64,000 nucleotides of DNA from Flavitalea plasmicola (GCF_030546645.1 NZ_JAUOTO010000009.1:248001-312000); one strand, 5' to 3'. Numbered from the stretch's first letter, positions 16,825-25,849 are shown. Notes: generated from the sequence alone by a model not told the origin. Program-made: numbers and translations.

Positions 16825-19251
16825 ATGTTCCAAAACTACTTCAAGACGGCGCTGCGTAACTTATGGAGAAGCAAGGGCTTTTCGGCTATCAATATTCTAG
16901 GCCTCGCCGTCGGGCTGGCCACCTGTCTGCTGATCGTCCTGTATGTGACGGATGAGTTGAGCTTTGACAAATGGAATGTCAAAGCTGACCGCACTTACCG
17001 ATTGGACGCGGAAATAAAATTTGGCGGCAACCACATGTTCCTGGCAGTAGCGCCTCCGTTGGCGGGTCCTTCCATGCTACAGGACTATCCGGAGGTGCAG
17101 CAGTATACCCGCTTTCGCTATGCCAGCAGCCTGCTGGTGCGGAAGGGTAGTATGAATATCCGTGAGGAAGGCGTGATCTATACGGACTCATCGTTCTTCG
17201 ATGTGTTTACGATGCCCCTGCTCTCCGGGGATGCCCGAACGGCGCTTAACACTCCTCATTCCATAGTGATCACTGAGAAGATCGCCAGGAAGTATTTTAA
17301 CCGGGTCGATGTAGCGGGGCGTATCCTGGTGATCAATGACAGCATTCAATACAAGGTGACGGCCGTGATCCGTAACATGCCATCACAATCCCACTTTCGC
17401 TATGATATCTTTCTGCCCATGCTGCAGCTGAAGTCCAGCAGGGCAACGGATGAATGGCTAAGCCACAACTATAACACCTATATCGTATTGAAAGAAGGAG
17501 CTGATGCTGTCAGGCTGGAGACCAAGCTTCCGGGGATGGTGGAAAAATATATGGCCCCTTTGCTAAAGCACGTGGTCAACCTGGATATGAAGGATTTTTC
17601 AAAAAGCGGCGGGATCCTTAGGTTTTCGCTTACACCCCTCACCTCCATTCACCTGCACAGCAACCGAATGTCGGAACTGAATGCCAATGGCAATATCCAG
17701 TATGTGTATATATTTTCCGGCATTGCCGCCTTTATCCTGCTGATCGCCTGCATCAACTTTATGAACCTTTCCACTGCCAGGTCCTCCAGCAGGGCGAAGG
17801 AAGTGGGGGTCCGGAAGGTGATGGGTTCGCTGCGGAGACAGCTGATCATACAATTCATTGTGGAGTCCACGGTCATTAGTTTTATGGCGCTGTTGCTGGC
17901 GGTGGGTATAGCCGCCCTGATGCTGCCCTGGTTCAATCAGCTGGCGGGAAAGGAAATCGGACTTGGTTTTTTAGCCAGGCCCTGGCTGGTACCCTCATTA
18001 TTGATACTAGGTGTGGTGGTGGGATTGCTGGCGGGATCTTATCCGGCCTTTTTCCTGTCGGCATTCCGCCCTATCGCCGTGCTGAAAGGCAACCTCAGCG
18101 CCGGCTTTAAGACGGGCTGGCTGCGCAATGCGCTGGTAATCTTTCAATTTGGCGTCAGCATATTCCTCATTGTGGGGACTGCAGTGATCTATCAGCAGCT
18201 GGGTTTTATCCGGAGTAAGAACCTGGGATATGACCGGAACCATGTGCTGGTGCTGGGAACGCTGGGCCCATTGGGTTCGCAGGCCAGGGCTTTCAGGGAG
18301 GACCTGCTGAAGATGCCGGGTGTGGCTGGCGCCACGATGACAGGCTTTCTGCCTACGGCTTCCGACCGTAACTCCGATGCTTTTTTTCGCACGCCGGCTT
18401 TGGACCAGAGGGATGCGATCCTCATGCAAACCTGGCCAGTGGATGAGCATTACGTTTCTGTATTGGGTATGCATGTGGAGCAGGGGCGCGACTTTTCACG
18501 GTCCTTTCTTACGGATTCCAACGGGATCCTCATCAATAGTACGACGGCGCGCATGCTGGGAACAGGGAATCCACTCGGGGCCAGGCTTTATCAAGTGGAT
18601 GATATAAAGACCAGAAAAATCCGGGAATGGCATGTTGTAGGCGTCGTGAAGGATTTTAATTTCAACAGTCTCAGGGAAGTGGTGACGCCGATGGCGCTGT
18701 ACATGCGGGAAGATAGAGGGAGTCTGGCATTGAGGGTACGGGGCGAAAATATTCCTCGTCTGATCTCGCAGATAGAAAATAAATGGAAGTCGATGGCGCC
18801 GGGACAGCCTTTCAGCTATTCTTTCATGGATGATGATTTCAATGCACAGTACAAGGCGGAAGGACGGATGGGAGGGATCTCATTGTCATTTTCGTTATTG
18901 GCTATCTGCATTGCCTGCCTGGGATTGTTTGGGCTTGCGGCGTATGCGGCGGAGCAGCGTACGAGGGAAATCGGGATACGGAAGGTGATGGGGGCTACGG
19001 TGGCAAATATTGTAAGTTTACTGTCGAGGGATTTTCTGGTCCTGGTTTTGGTGGCAGCGTTGATCGCTTTTCCTTTTGCATGGTGGGCGATGCACCGGTG
19101 GCTGGAGGATTTTGCTTACAGGATCAGTATAGGGTGGCAGGTGTTTGGCCTGGCGGCTGTGTTGGCTGGGGGGATTGCGTTGTTTACAATTAGTTTTCAG
19201 GCTTTTAAAGCGGCGTTGGCGAATCCGGTGAGGAGTTTGAGGAGTGAGTAG
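16825..19251 (+). CDS. MacB/FtsX-type ABC transporter permease
   Basis: An 808-residue inner-membrane protein with two halves, each a periplasmic MacB-PCD domain and FtsX transmembrane segments. It opens with the typical F-K-T-A-L-R-N-L-W-R-S-K-G-F-S-A-I-N and the first helix G-L-A-V-G-L-A-T-C-L-L-I-V-L-Y. FtsX helices are at about 290-315, 340-365, 390-415 and 680-790; both halves carry the R-x-K-E-V/I-G-V/I-R-K-V-M-G signature. No ATPase gene is adjacent, so it must use a subunit encoded elsewhere. Such proteins work as mechanotransmission permeases for export or envelope functions; the substrate is unknown. Confidence 0.9.
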   Translation: MFQNYFKTALRNLWRSKGFSAINILGLAVGLATCLLIVLYVTDELSFDKWNVKADRTYRLDAEIKFGGNHMFLAVAPPLAGPSMLQDYPEVQQYTRFRYASSLLVRKGSMNIREEGVIYTDSSFFDVFTMPLLSGDARTALNTPHSIVITEKIARKYFNRVDVAGRILVINDSIQYKVTAVIRNMPSQSHFRYDIFLPMLQLKSSRATDEWLSHNYNTYIVLKEGADAVRLETKLPGMVEKYMAPLLKHVVNLDMKDFSKSGGILRFSLTPLTSIHLHSNRMSELNANGNIQYVYIFSGIAAFILLIACINFMNLSTARSSSRAKEVGVRKVMGSLRRQLIIQFIVESTVISFMALLLAVGIAALMLPWFNQLAGKEIGLGFLARPWLVPSLLILGVVVGLLAGSYPAFFLSAFRPIAVLKGNLSAGFKTGWLRNALVIFQFGVSIFLIVGTAVIYQQLGFIRSKNLGYDRNHVLVLGTLGPLGSQARAFREDLLKMPGVAGATMTGFLPTASDRNSDAFFRTPALDQRDAILMQTWPVDEHYVSVLGMHVEQGRDFSRSFLTDSNGILINSTTARMLGTGNPLGARLYQVDDIKTRKIREWHVVGVVKDFNFNSLREVVTPMALYMREDRGSLALRVRGENIPRLISQIENKWKSMAPGQPFSYSFMDDDFNAQYKAEGRMGGISLSFSLLAICIACLGLFGLAAYAAEQRTREIGIRKVMGATVANIVSLLSRDFLVLVLVAALIAFPFAWWAMHRWLEDFAYRISIGWQVFGLAAVLAGGIALFTISFQAFKAALANPVRSLRSE

Positions 19252-19293
19252 ATTGCCATTATTTTTTGTAAATTGTACGAAATTTGCTGCAAC

Positions 19294-19341
19294 CTAAGTA
19301 CTGAAGAAGCGAAGAAAAGACTCAAGAAATGGCTAAAGTAA
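19294..19341 (+). pseudogene. Possible antitoxin C-terminal remnant
   Basis: The frame reads LSTEEAKKRLKKWLK then TAA and overlaps the start of the ParE-like remnant by 13 bases, as antitoxin genes often do. There is no start codon: upstream the frame runs straight into the permease stop at 19249. It may be chance, but the overlap geometry supports a decayed antitoxin. Confidence 0.3.
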
Positions 19342-19451
19342 TCTGGTCTCCCAGAGCAATTAAAGATATTAATGAGATAGCGGAATTTATATCGAAGGAT
19401 TCTCTACAATATGCAAAGGCCCAAATTGTAAGATCTCAATCTGCAAACTGA
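19329..19451 (+). pseudogene. Truncated RelE/ParE-family toxin
   Basis: A 40-codon frame starting MAKVIWSPRAIKDINEIAEF and continuing ISKDSLQYAKAQIVR. This is the characteristic N-terminus of a ParE/RelE toxin (W-S-x-x-A-x-x-D-I-x-E-I-A-x-F-I-x-x-D-S). A complete toxin has about 90-100 residues. Here the match ends after residue 35 and the frame stops at 19449-19451, inside the 3' end of the convergent BNR gene. The C-terminal half, with the catalytic and fold-closing strands, is gone, so the toxin is inactive. This marks a deletion or recombination boundary. Confidence 0.6.
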
Positions 19452-20518
19452 ACCGAATATATCATTGGCAGATAGTTGTTGAGCACCTGCCAGCTTTCGC
19501 CCCTGTCCGGTGAAAAAAATAAATTACCTGTGGTTGTACCAAATGCTACATTGTCAGCGCTGTTGGCCAGCGCATGGCGGTAAACGATATCGAAACACGC
19601 ATTTTGGGGCAGGCCATTCCTACAATCTTTCCAGCTTTTGCCACCATCGTCGGTGCGGCAAATGCTCAGGGCGCCCTTGATGGCGGTGCGGTTCTCATCA
19701 CTATGGGCAGGAGCGACCCATGCCTGGTCGGGGTTGTCGTCCGCAACAGCAATAGCGAAACCGAACCGGGCAGGGCCTTGTGGCTGGCTTACGTCCTCCC
19801 AGCTTTTTGAGCCGTCTTTGGAACGAAAGATGCCGCAGTGATTTTGTTGCCAGAGTATATCGGGGTTGGTCGGCGCAGCCACGAGAATATGCGGATCATG
19901 TCCTGTTTCAGCAGCCGGATCGGGAAGGAAGTCGGCTCTTAAACCTTTGTTACGTATTTCCCATGTTTTTCCGGCGTCTACGGTCTCGAATACACCGGCA
20001 CAACTGATGGCAACGTGAATATGGTTCTCATCCCGCGGATCTACTACAATAGAATGAATGCCTGGCTGATCGCGGCCCCCGCCAAACCAGCCTTCTTTAC
20101 GGGTGGGATGTTTCCACAATGACTCCACCAGCTGAAAACTATCCCCTCCGTCTTCGCTGAGGAACAAACCGCCGGGATCGGTGCCTACCCATAATTTTGA
20201 ATGAAAGTTTTTACCACCATGCGCCATTGACCAGATATAGCGGGTGGCAGCCGGCAGGCCATCTTTAATTTCTTCTCCTTCCGGGTATGCGGGAGCCACT
20301 ACCTCCTCCCATGTATTACCCCTGTCTTTCGAGCGGTGAAGCTTGACGCCCCAATGCCCGTGGTCGAGGCAGGCCCACCAGGTGCTGTTGCGGGGATCGG
20401 CGTACGCGATGGAAACCGGCATGCCTTCGAACGAGATATTCTCTATCTGCCAATAATTGTTTTGCGTATGATAGGCAATAAACCCTTTGCGGGTGCCTAA
20501 AAGCAATGTTGATCTCAT
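19436..20518 (-). CDS. BNR/sialidase-like beta-propeller protein
   Basis: A 360-residue protein without signal peptide, so probably cytoplasmic. At least five BNR/Asp-box-type repeats are visible: S-K-D-R-G-N-T-W, S-E-D-G-G-D-S-F, V-D-A-G-K-T-W, S-K-D-G-S-K-S-W, T-D-D-G-G-K-S-W and S-P-D-R-G-E-S-W, a six- or seven-bladed propeller. Homologues are often named exo-alpha-sialidase from the Asp boxes alone, but I see no sialidase catalytic arginine triad and would not call it one. It lies 17 bases downstream of a ubiquitin-like MoaD/ThiS gene, evidently the same transcript. Its last 16 bases overlap the toxin remnant. Confidence 0.8.
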   Translation of the reverse strand: MRSTLLLGTRKGFIAYHTQNNYWQIENISFEGMPVSIAYADPRNSTWWACLDHGHWGVKLHRSKDRGNTWEEVVAPAYPEGEEIKDGLPAATRYIWSMAHGGKNFHSKLWVGTDPGGLFLSEDGGDSFQLVESLWKHPTRKEGWFGGGRDQPGIHSIVVDPRDENHIHVAISCAGVFETVDAGKTWEIRNKGLRADFLPDPAAETGHDPHILVAAPTNPDILWQQNHCGIFRSKDGSKSWEDVSQPQGPARFGFAIAVADDNPDQAWVAPAHSDENRTAIKGALSICRTDDGGKSWKDCRNGLPQNACFDIVYRHALANSADNVAFGTTTGNLFFSPDRGESWQVLNNYLPMIYSVQFAD

Positions 20519-20535
20519 CAGTTTAACGTTTTAAG

Positions 20536-20808
20536 TTACCCTCCTGATAAAGCCTGTATGATGTATATTTCGCTGTTCTCAGTAAACAGATCGCTTAAAG
20601 CGGTACGGTCTTTTATTATCGTGCCGTCAATGAAGATATTGACATGTTTTCGCAGGTGCCCCTGTTCATCGAGCAGATAGGAGCGGACGCCGGGATAATT
20701 GAGCTCCAGTTCACCTAAGATCTCAGCCAGCGTAGCCCCTTTAGCCGGCGTGTTTTTCAAACCGGGAAAAAATCGCTTTAGCGCGGGGGTAAATTTTACC
20801 GTTGGCAT
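20536..20808 (-). CDS. MoaD/ThiS-family ubiquitin-like protein
   Basis: A 90-residue beta-grasp protein ending I-Q-A-L-S-G-G. The terminal Gly-Gly directly before the stop is the mark of proteins activated as C-terminal acyl-adenylates or thiocarboxylates (MoaD, ThiS, SAMPs). The internal pattern T-L-A-E-I-L-G-E-L and H-V-N-I-F-I-D-G fits MoaD/ThiS. No MoaE, MoeB, ThiF or ThiG gene is nearby and a true thiS lies elsewhere (62199). The partner is probably the downstream BNR protein. Activation would need an E1-like enzyme encoded outside this window. Confidence 0.85.
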   Translation of the reverse strand: MPTVKFTPALKRFFPGLKNTPAKGATLAEILGELELNYPGVRSYLLDEQGHLRKHVNIFIDGTIIKDRTALSDLFTENSEIYIIQALSGG

Positions 20809-20862
20809 TGCAATGATTTTGGGTGGCGCCGTATATGGACTACTAAGCTACATAATATTCTC

Positions 20863-23800
20863 TTATCTTGACTCTGGCGCCGGCCTTGCGGGTGGCGTGA
20901 ATCCCTTCTTTTTTAACAGGTCGTTGATCTCTTTGATCGCCCGATCCAATTGATTGTCCATGCCTTTTGCGCCCTGGGTGAGGTCTTCCGGCACTGAGAT
21001 GTCGGGGTCGACGCCGTGACCTTCCTTGAACCAGGTGCCGTCGGGGTTGAACATGCGGAAGGTGGGGACGGTGATATTACCTCCATCGATGAGGGGAGGG
21101 GCGCCGCTGATGCCGATGAGGCCGCCCCAGGTGCGGGAGCCGATGAGCGGGCCCAGGCCGGCTTTACGGAAATAGTCGGGGAATGCGTCGCCGCCTGATC
21201 CGCTCCATCCGTTGATCAGCATGACTTTGGGGCCAAAGTTGCCGGAGGGTGGCCAGCTCCAGTTGACGCCGTCGCGGGTGGCCCAGAAGGCGAGGGGTTT
21301 GCGGTCGAGCATTTCTATGAAGCGGTCCGGGATCTGTCCACCGCTGTTGAAGCGTTCGTCTATCACCAGGGCTTTTTTATCCAATTGGGCGCTGAACTGG
21401 CGGATCAGCTCGTTCTGTCCGTCGAGACCTGTGCTGCGGACATAGATATAGCCGGCATTGCCGCCAGTAGCTTCGTCCACCTGCTGTCTGTTGTGCTCGA
21501 TCCATGCGAGGTGGCGCAGTCTCGATTCGTCGCTTAACGTCTGTACCAGCGCTGTGTGCGTTCCCGTCCAGGAGGCGCTGCTGTTGTAGGTCAGCTCGAC
21601 GGGTTTGCCGGCGAGGTTACCGAACAATGCGTAAGGTTCCGCCTTTGTCGTCAGCGGAACTCCATTGACGGCGAGGATGTAGTCTCCTTCCTTTATCTGC
21701 ATGCCCGGCAGGCTGAGGGGTGACCGCACCTCTGCATCCCAGGGGGCTCCTTTTATGATCTTTTTGATCTTATAGTGTTCGCCATCCACCTCCCAGTCTA
21801 CGCCGAGATAGCCTACTGCGGCGCGTTTGGGCGTTTCTCCCACGCCGCCGCCATGATAGGTGTGGGACGCGTTGAGCTCGCCGATCATTTCCCCCAGGAT
21901 GAAATCGACCTCTTCGCGGGTGACGGCGCCATCCAGCATTTTCAGGTATCTTTCTTTTACCTTATTCCAATCCACGCCATGCATGCCGGGGTCATAGAAA
22001 TAATCCCTTTCCAACCGCCAGGTCTCCGTCACCAACTGGCGCCATTCTTTGCGGGGATCGACCCACATCTGCATTTCGGCTGTCCGTAACCGCTTGTCCA
22101 GCTTCTGGTTCTCGTCAACTGCGATGATGTAAGCCCCGCCGTCTTTCAGGACCAGGATGTGTTTGCCGTCGGCGGAGAGCACCATGCCGCCGGCATCTTC
22201 CGTGATGGTCTTCTGCTTACGTTTGTCGAGGTCATAGAACAGGATGGGCTTTTCTTTATCATTGGAGCCCGCGTTGGGGAATTTCTGGTAGATGACCTTG
22301 CCTTCGACTGCATAGACATTTCCGTAATTGCCTGCATCCACCGGCAGGAGGATGACGCGGGACTCCAGTCCATCCAGGTCGATGTCAACCGGCGTTACTT
22401 TGGGTTTTGCCTTTGCGGCTGCCGCCGGTGCGGCGGGAGGCGTTGCCGGAGTGGGAGCTTCTTCCTGTTGTAATGCGACAGTGTCATCTTTCTGATAGAG
22501 CGGAGAGCGGGTGGTTTTTTTCAGCACGATGGCTGCCAGGTTTGTCGAGTTAGGATAGATAAAAGTGTTATCCATGTCGCTGTACACCGGGTTGAAGGAC
22601 TGGCTGGTCGTGATAAACAAGTATTTACCTCCGGGGTCGAAAGCGGGATTGGCATTGGAGTAGTAGCCGCTGGTGGCCTGGTGCAGCGCTTTATTCGTAT
22701 AATCATAAATAAATACGGCCCTGTGTCCATTGGCGAGGTCGCGGTCATAGGCCAGCCACCGGCTGTCGGCGGACCAACTGGGGGAGAATCCCTGCAGGTT
22801 GCCTTCGAACATCCGCAGACCATGATCGATGTAAGTGGTCTGATTGGTTGTCCTGTCGTAAATGTAGATCTTCATGGCCTTGTCGATGAAGGCCAGCTTT
22901 TTACTATCGGGGGACCAGTAAAGGTTGTACCTGTAGCCAGGACCATAGGAGGTGAGCTTTTTCTCCTGGCTGCCGTCACCTGTGGTCTCTTTCAGGGTGA
23001 GCTCGTATTCACCGGAGCGGTCGCTCCAATAGGCGATGTATTTTCCATCGGGTGACCATGCGGGGAATTTTTCCGACACGTCCGAGGATTGGGTGAGATC
23101 TTTTACCGCACCATTTTCCGCTGGCAGCGAGAAGATGTCTCCCCGTGCTTCTATCACTGCGCGTTTGCCGTCGGGGGAAAGCTGGAAGTTAGTCATGAGC
23201 TTTTCTACCTGTTGGATGGTGGGGCGCAGGGCGGGCAGGTCGGTGACCACCTGGATGGGCACTTCCGCCGACTTGCGGGAGGAGAGATTGTACAGGTAGA
23301 GCTTACCGGCGTATTCGAAGACGATGTCCTGTGGTCCCAGGGAGGGATAGTGGACGTCGTAGTCTGTAAAGTTAGTGACTTGTGTAAACGCTTTGGAGGA
23401 GATGTTATATTCCCATAGGTTCATTCTTTTTTCCTGTCCGCGGTCGGACAGGAAGAAAATGCTGTTGCCGTGCCACATGGGGAGTTCGTCATCGGCATCG
23501 GTGGAGGATATATTCTCGAAGGAATAATTGGTCAGGTTGAATAGATGGATCTGTCCGTTCCATCCGCCTCTATAGCGTTTCCAGTTGCGGAATACCTGCG
23601 ACTTAAATGTGAAGGCGACCTGGCTGGCGTCCGGGGACAAGGTGCCGAACTCTGCATAGGGCAGGGGAAGCTTTTGAGCCGGGCCTCCGGCTGCGTCAAT
23701 CTTAAAGAACTGGTCGAAACGTTCCCGTCCGGCTTCCCTGCCGGAGGCAAACAGGAGGTGTTTCCCATCCGGATACCAGCCGACCACTCTTTCCGGGGAG

Positions 23801-24117
23801 CCATGCCAGGTGAGGCGTGTTGCGGGACCTCCTTCGGAGGGGATGGTATAGATGGAATTATTGCCGTCGTAGTCGGCTGTATAGGCGATGGTACGACCGT
23901 CGGGGGAGAATTTGGGAAAGGCCTCCACTCCGGCCGGGGAACTAAGATGCTGTGCTTTCCCTCCTTCTTTCGGGACTATCCAGAGGTCATTGGCGTAGGT
24001 GAATACGATCTGTGTGGCGGAGACGTCGGGGAAACGCAGCAGGGCTGCATTGATCTGGGCATGTAAGGATGAGGCGATGGCTGTAGCAGTAAGAAGGGTT
24101 AAAACGAGCTTTCGCAT
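20863..24117 (-). CDS. Tricorn-like S41 peptidase with PD40 propellers and PDZ domain
   Basis: A 1084-residue exported protein. ATG 24117 is chosen over 24153 because it gives the signal peptide MRKLVLTLLTATAIASSLHAQ. Residues about 30-330 and 330-640 are TolB/PD40-type propellers (repeats such as P-K-F-S-P-D-G-R-T-I-A-Y). A tricorn core domain follows (about 690-750, S-H-T-Y-H-G-G-G), then a PDZ domain (about 765-850) and the S41 catalytic domain. The nucleophile Ser sits in G-W-S-G-S-G-G-D-A-F-P, with R-T-W-G-G and P-E-D downstream. An Ala/Pro-rich linker lies near residue 560. Tricorn-type enzymes degrade oligopeptides; the signal peptide places this one in the periplasm. Standard member of the Bacteroidota subgroup. 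Confidence 0.92.
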   Translation of the reverse strand: MRKLVLTLLTATAIASSLHAQINAALLRFPDVSATQIVFTYANDLWIVPKEGGKAQHLSSPAGVEAFPKFSPDGRTIAYTADYDGNNSIYTIPSEGGPATRLTWHGSPERVVGWYPDGKHLLFASGREAGRERFDQFFKIDAAGGPAQKLPLPYAEFGTLSPDASQVAFTFKSQVFRNWKRYRGGWNGQIHLFNLTNYSFENISSTDADDELPMWHGNSIFFLSDRGQEKRMNLWEYNISSKAFTQVTNFTDYDVHYPSLGPQDIVFEYAGKLYLYNLSSRKSAEVPIQVVTDLPALRPTIQQVEKLMTNFQLSPDGKRAVIEARGDIFSLPAENGAVKDLTQSSDVSEKFPAWSPDGKYIAYWSDRSGEYELTLKETTGDGSQEKKLTSYGPGYRYNLYWSPDSKKLAFIDKAMKIYIYDRTTNQTTYIDHGLRMFEGNLQGFSPSWSADSRWLAYDRDLANGHRAVFIYDYTNKALHQATSGYYSNANPAFDPGGKYLFITTSQSFNPVYSDMDNTFIYPNSTNLAAIVLKKTTRSPLYQKDDTVALQQEEAPTPATPPAAPAAAAKAKPKVTPVDIDLDGLESRVILLPVDAGNYGNVYAVEGKVIYQKFPNAGSNDKEKPILFYDLDKRKQKTITEDAGGMVLSADGKHILVLKDGGAYIIAVDENQKLDKRLRTAEMQMWVDPRKEWRQLVTETWRLERDYFYDPGMHGVDWNKVKERYLKMLDGAVTREEVDFILGEMIGELNASHTYHGGGVGETPKRAAVGYLGVDWEVDGEHYKIKKIIKGAPWDAEVRSPLSLPGMQIKEGDYILAVNGVPLTTKAEPYALFGNLAGKPVELTYNSSASWTGTHTALVQTLSDESRLRHLAWIEHNRQQVDEATGGNAGYIYVRSTGLDGQNELIRQFSAQLDKKALVIDERFNSGGQIPDRFIEMLDRKPLAFWATRDGVNWSWPPSGNFGPKVMLINGWSGSGGDAFPDYFRKAGLGPLIGSRTWGGLIGISGAPPLIDGGNITVPTFRMFNPDGTWFKEGHGVDPDISVPEDLTQGAKGMDNQLDRAIKEINDLLKKKGFTPPARPAPESR

Positions 24118-24259
24118 AGTAATGAAGTTTGATGGCTGATGATAGATGGACAATTTAGGTGAAAATAGGAAATATGCGGGCGGGGAATAGGTCCAAAGCG
24201 GGTAAATCAGGGATGTGTGGAAAGGGGTGAAGAGGGGCGGCGTCTGGCGCCGGCCCCTG

Positions 24260-25189
24260 TTAAAAGCGGTAGGCAGCGCCCAGTGTCCAGTAGAAGGTGT
24301 TCTCTATTTTTTCCACGTGCTGGCGGAGGGCGGTGGCGCCGGTGGAATAGGCGTATTGCAGGTTAATTCGAGCAGGGTTGACGGGGATGGAAAAGGCCGG
24401 TGTTGCGCTGAAAGTACATTTACCTGCGGTGAAAGAAATGGGCAAACTTGCCTCGTAGTCCAGGACCTTGAATGCAGAGGGGTTCACCACCGTCCCAGTG
24501 ATCGTTACGGTGCCGGATACGGCTTTTTTTGCATTTTTCCTGTTAAACCTCCGGGTCTTGTAGTAGTTGCTGTAATAGTTCAAGGTACCTGCATTGGCGG
24601 TGAGGGTGGGTGTTATTTCAAGGGCGTCATCCATAAGGTCGAAACTATGTTCCATGCCCAGGGAAGCTTCCATATCCGTATTGTTCCCCATGTTCAGCTG
24701 ACCTGAGAGCGTCGTTCTGATCCATCCGAGGTCATAGCTGGAAGAGTAGGACATGGATGCCTGGATCTCCGATGTGACGCTGGTGCTTTGGGTGTTGTAA
24801 AAGTACTTGGATGCTGTAAAGTCCCCGTCGTATTTACCTGCGGAAAAACGAAAGCCCGATGCGATGGTTACGAGGTCTATGCGGCTGATGTCGGCGTTTT
24901 TTAGCCAGGCGGCGGATGCCGTGGCATAGAAACCGGACTTATGATAATAGCTCAAGCCCGGTGTAAAATAGGGTAGTACGGCAGAATCTTTCCGTCCCAT
25001 GTAGACGTTGTTGTTTTGGTAGTCCAGGGTAGCTTCCAGATAGGTATGGCGGTGATGTTTCGACAGTGAGTCGGTGGTTGCAGCGACATGCAGTGAATCT
25101 GAAGGAGTTGCCGGGAGTTGTCTTTCGTCCTGGGCCCGCAGGGATATGACGGAGGTCAGGAATGCAATGGTAATGGATGTTTTACGCAT
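24260..25189 (-). CDS. Predicted outer-membrane beta-barrel protein
   Basis: A 309-residue exported protein starting at ATG 25189 (the frame is open to 25252, but this start gives MRKTSITIAFLTSVISLRAQ). The body alternates polar and aromatic residues in about twelve strand-like segments (for example H-T-Y-L-E-A-T-L-D-Y-Q and G-F-Y-A-T-A-S-A-A-W-L) and ends in Y-W-T-L-G-A-A-Y-R-F. A terminal Phe after an amphipathic strand is a classic barrel-assembly signal. It follows the heptad-repeat gene and a terminator. Function unknown. Confidence 0.75.
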   Translation of the reverse strand: MRKTSITIAFLTSVISLRAQDERQLPATPSDSLHVAATTDSLSKHHRHTYLEATLDYQNNNVYMGRKDSAVLPYFTPGLSYYHKSGFYATASAAWLKNADISRIDLVTIASGFRFSAGKYDGDFTASKYFYNTQSTSVTSEIQASMSYSSSYDLGWIRTTLSGQLNMGNNTDMEASLGMEHSFDLMDDALEITPTLTANAGTLNYYSNYYKTRRFNRKNAKKAVSGTVTITGTVVNPSAFKVLDYEASLPISFTAGKCTFSATPAFSIPVNPARINLQYAYSTGATALRQHVEKIENTFYWTLGAAYRF

Positions 25190-25222
25190 AAGGTTAGATG
25201 TTATATTCCCGATATAAAAAAC

Positions 25223-25252
25223 ATGCCCCCGACAGAGCGCTGTCAGGGGCAT
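25223..25252 (-). terminator. Intrinsic terminator after the heptad-repeat gene
   Basis: A twelve-base stem with one mismatch (ATGCCCCCGACA against TGTCAGGGGCAT) around a six-base loop. Read on the minus strand it is followed by GTTTTTTATATC. It begins six bases after the stop at 25258 and lies 34 bases ahead of the barrel gene, so it should limit read-through between them. Confidence 0.8.
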
Positions 25253-25257
25253 TGGGA

Positions 25258-25659
25258 TTAATTTGAGCTCTTATCTTTTTGAAGGTCCTTTTTGTCCTTG
25301 TGCAGGTCTTTTTTATCTTTAGAGAGGTCTTTCCTGTCCTGGTGGAGGTCCTTCCTGTCCCCGTTGATGTCCTTTTTATCGCTGTTGATGTCTTTTTGTT
25401 CCTGCCGGGCATCTTTGTAATCATGTGCTTTCAGGTCCGCATTCCTTTCCTTGCGATCCTGTTGCAGGTCTGTTTTGTCTCCGGCAATGTCTTTTTTATC
25501 CTGGTGGATATCCTTGCGATCTGAAGCGATGTCCTTCTTGTCGTGCCTGATATCCTTTCTGTCATGGTGGATATCATGACGTGTGTGAGGCGTTCTTTGA
25601 GCGCTGGCGATCATTTGAAAGAATAGTACGGCCATGGCCATCATCGTGATCTTTTTCAT
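25258..25659 (-). CDS. Secreted K-D-I-x-x-D-R/K heptad-repeat protein
   Basis: A 133-residue protein with a signal peptide (about 1-20, ending ASAQ). Nearly all of the rest is seven-residue repeats of the form D-R/K-K-D-I/L-x-x (for example DRKDIHQ, DKKDIAG, DRKDLHQ), about fourteen copies, with one weaker stretch near R-N-A-D-L-K-A-H-D-Y. One hydrophobic residue per heptad amid Lys/Asp favours a charged single helix rather than a two-stranded coiled coil. No family is recognised by name; similar low-complexity secreted proteins occur in Bacteroidota. Terminated by a strong hairpin. Confidence 0.75.
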   Translation of the reverse strand: MKKITMMAMAVLFFQMIASAQRTPHTRHDIHHDRKDIRHDKKDIASDRKDIHQDKKDIAGDKTDLQQDRKERNADLKAHDYKDARQEQKDINSDKKDINGDRKDLHQDRKDLSKDKKDLHKDKKDLQKDKSSN

Positions 25660-25738
25660 GTGGTTGATTTTAGTTAAAAATGAAATTCAATCACAGGTAT
25701 GACGAATCCTTTTAATAAAAATTTAATCCAGTTTGCCG

Positions 25739-25755
25739 GTTAACGACCCGTTAAC
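25739..25755. promoter_or_regulatory. 17-base palindrome between divergent genes
   Basis: GTTAACG-ACC-CGTTAAC: perfect seven-base arms with a three-base spacer, in the 178-base divergent region between the heptad-repeat gene and the SAM hydrolase gene. It could be an operator serving either direction; the regulator is unknown. Confidence 0.4.
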
Positions 25756-25849
25756 AAACCGGCGGAGGCGAAGTGTTTGGAAATCCGGGGGGACGGGAAG
25801 CCCGAAAACGTTGAAAGTGTTACATTTGCACAAATAGATGCGATCGTAT

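Noticed and set aside
19436-20518. Exo-alpha-sialidase function for the BNR-repeat protein
   Set aside because: Asp-box repeats alone do not show it; no signal peptide and no arginine triad could be placed.
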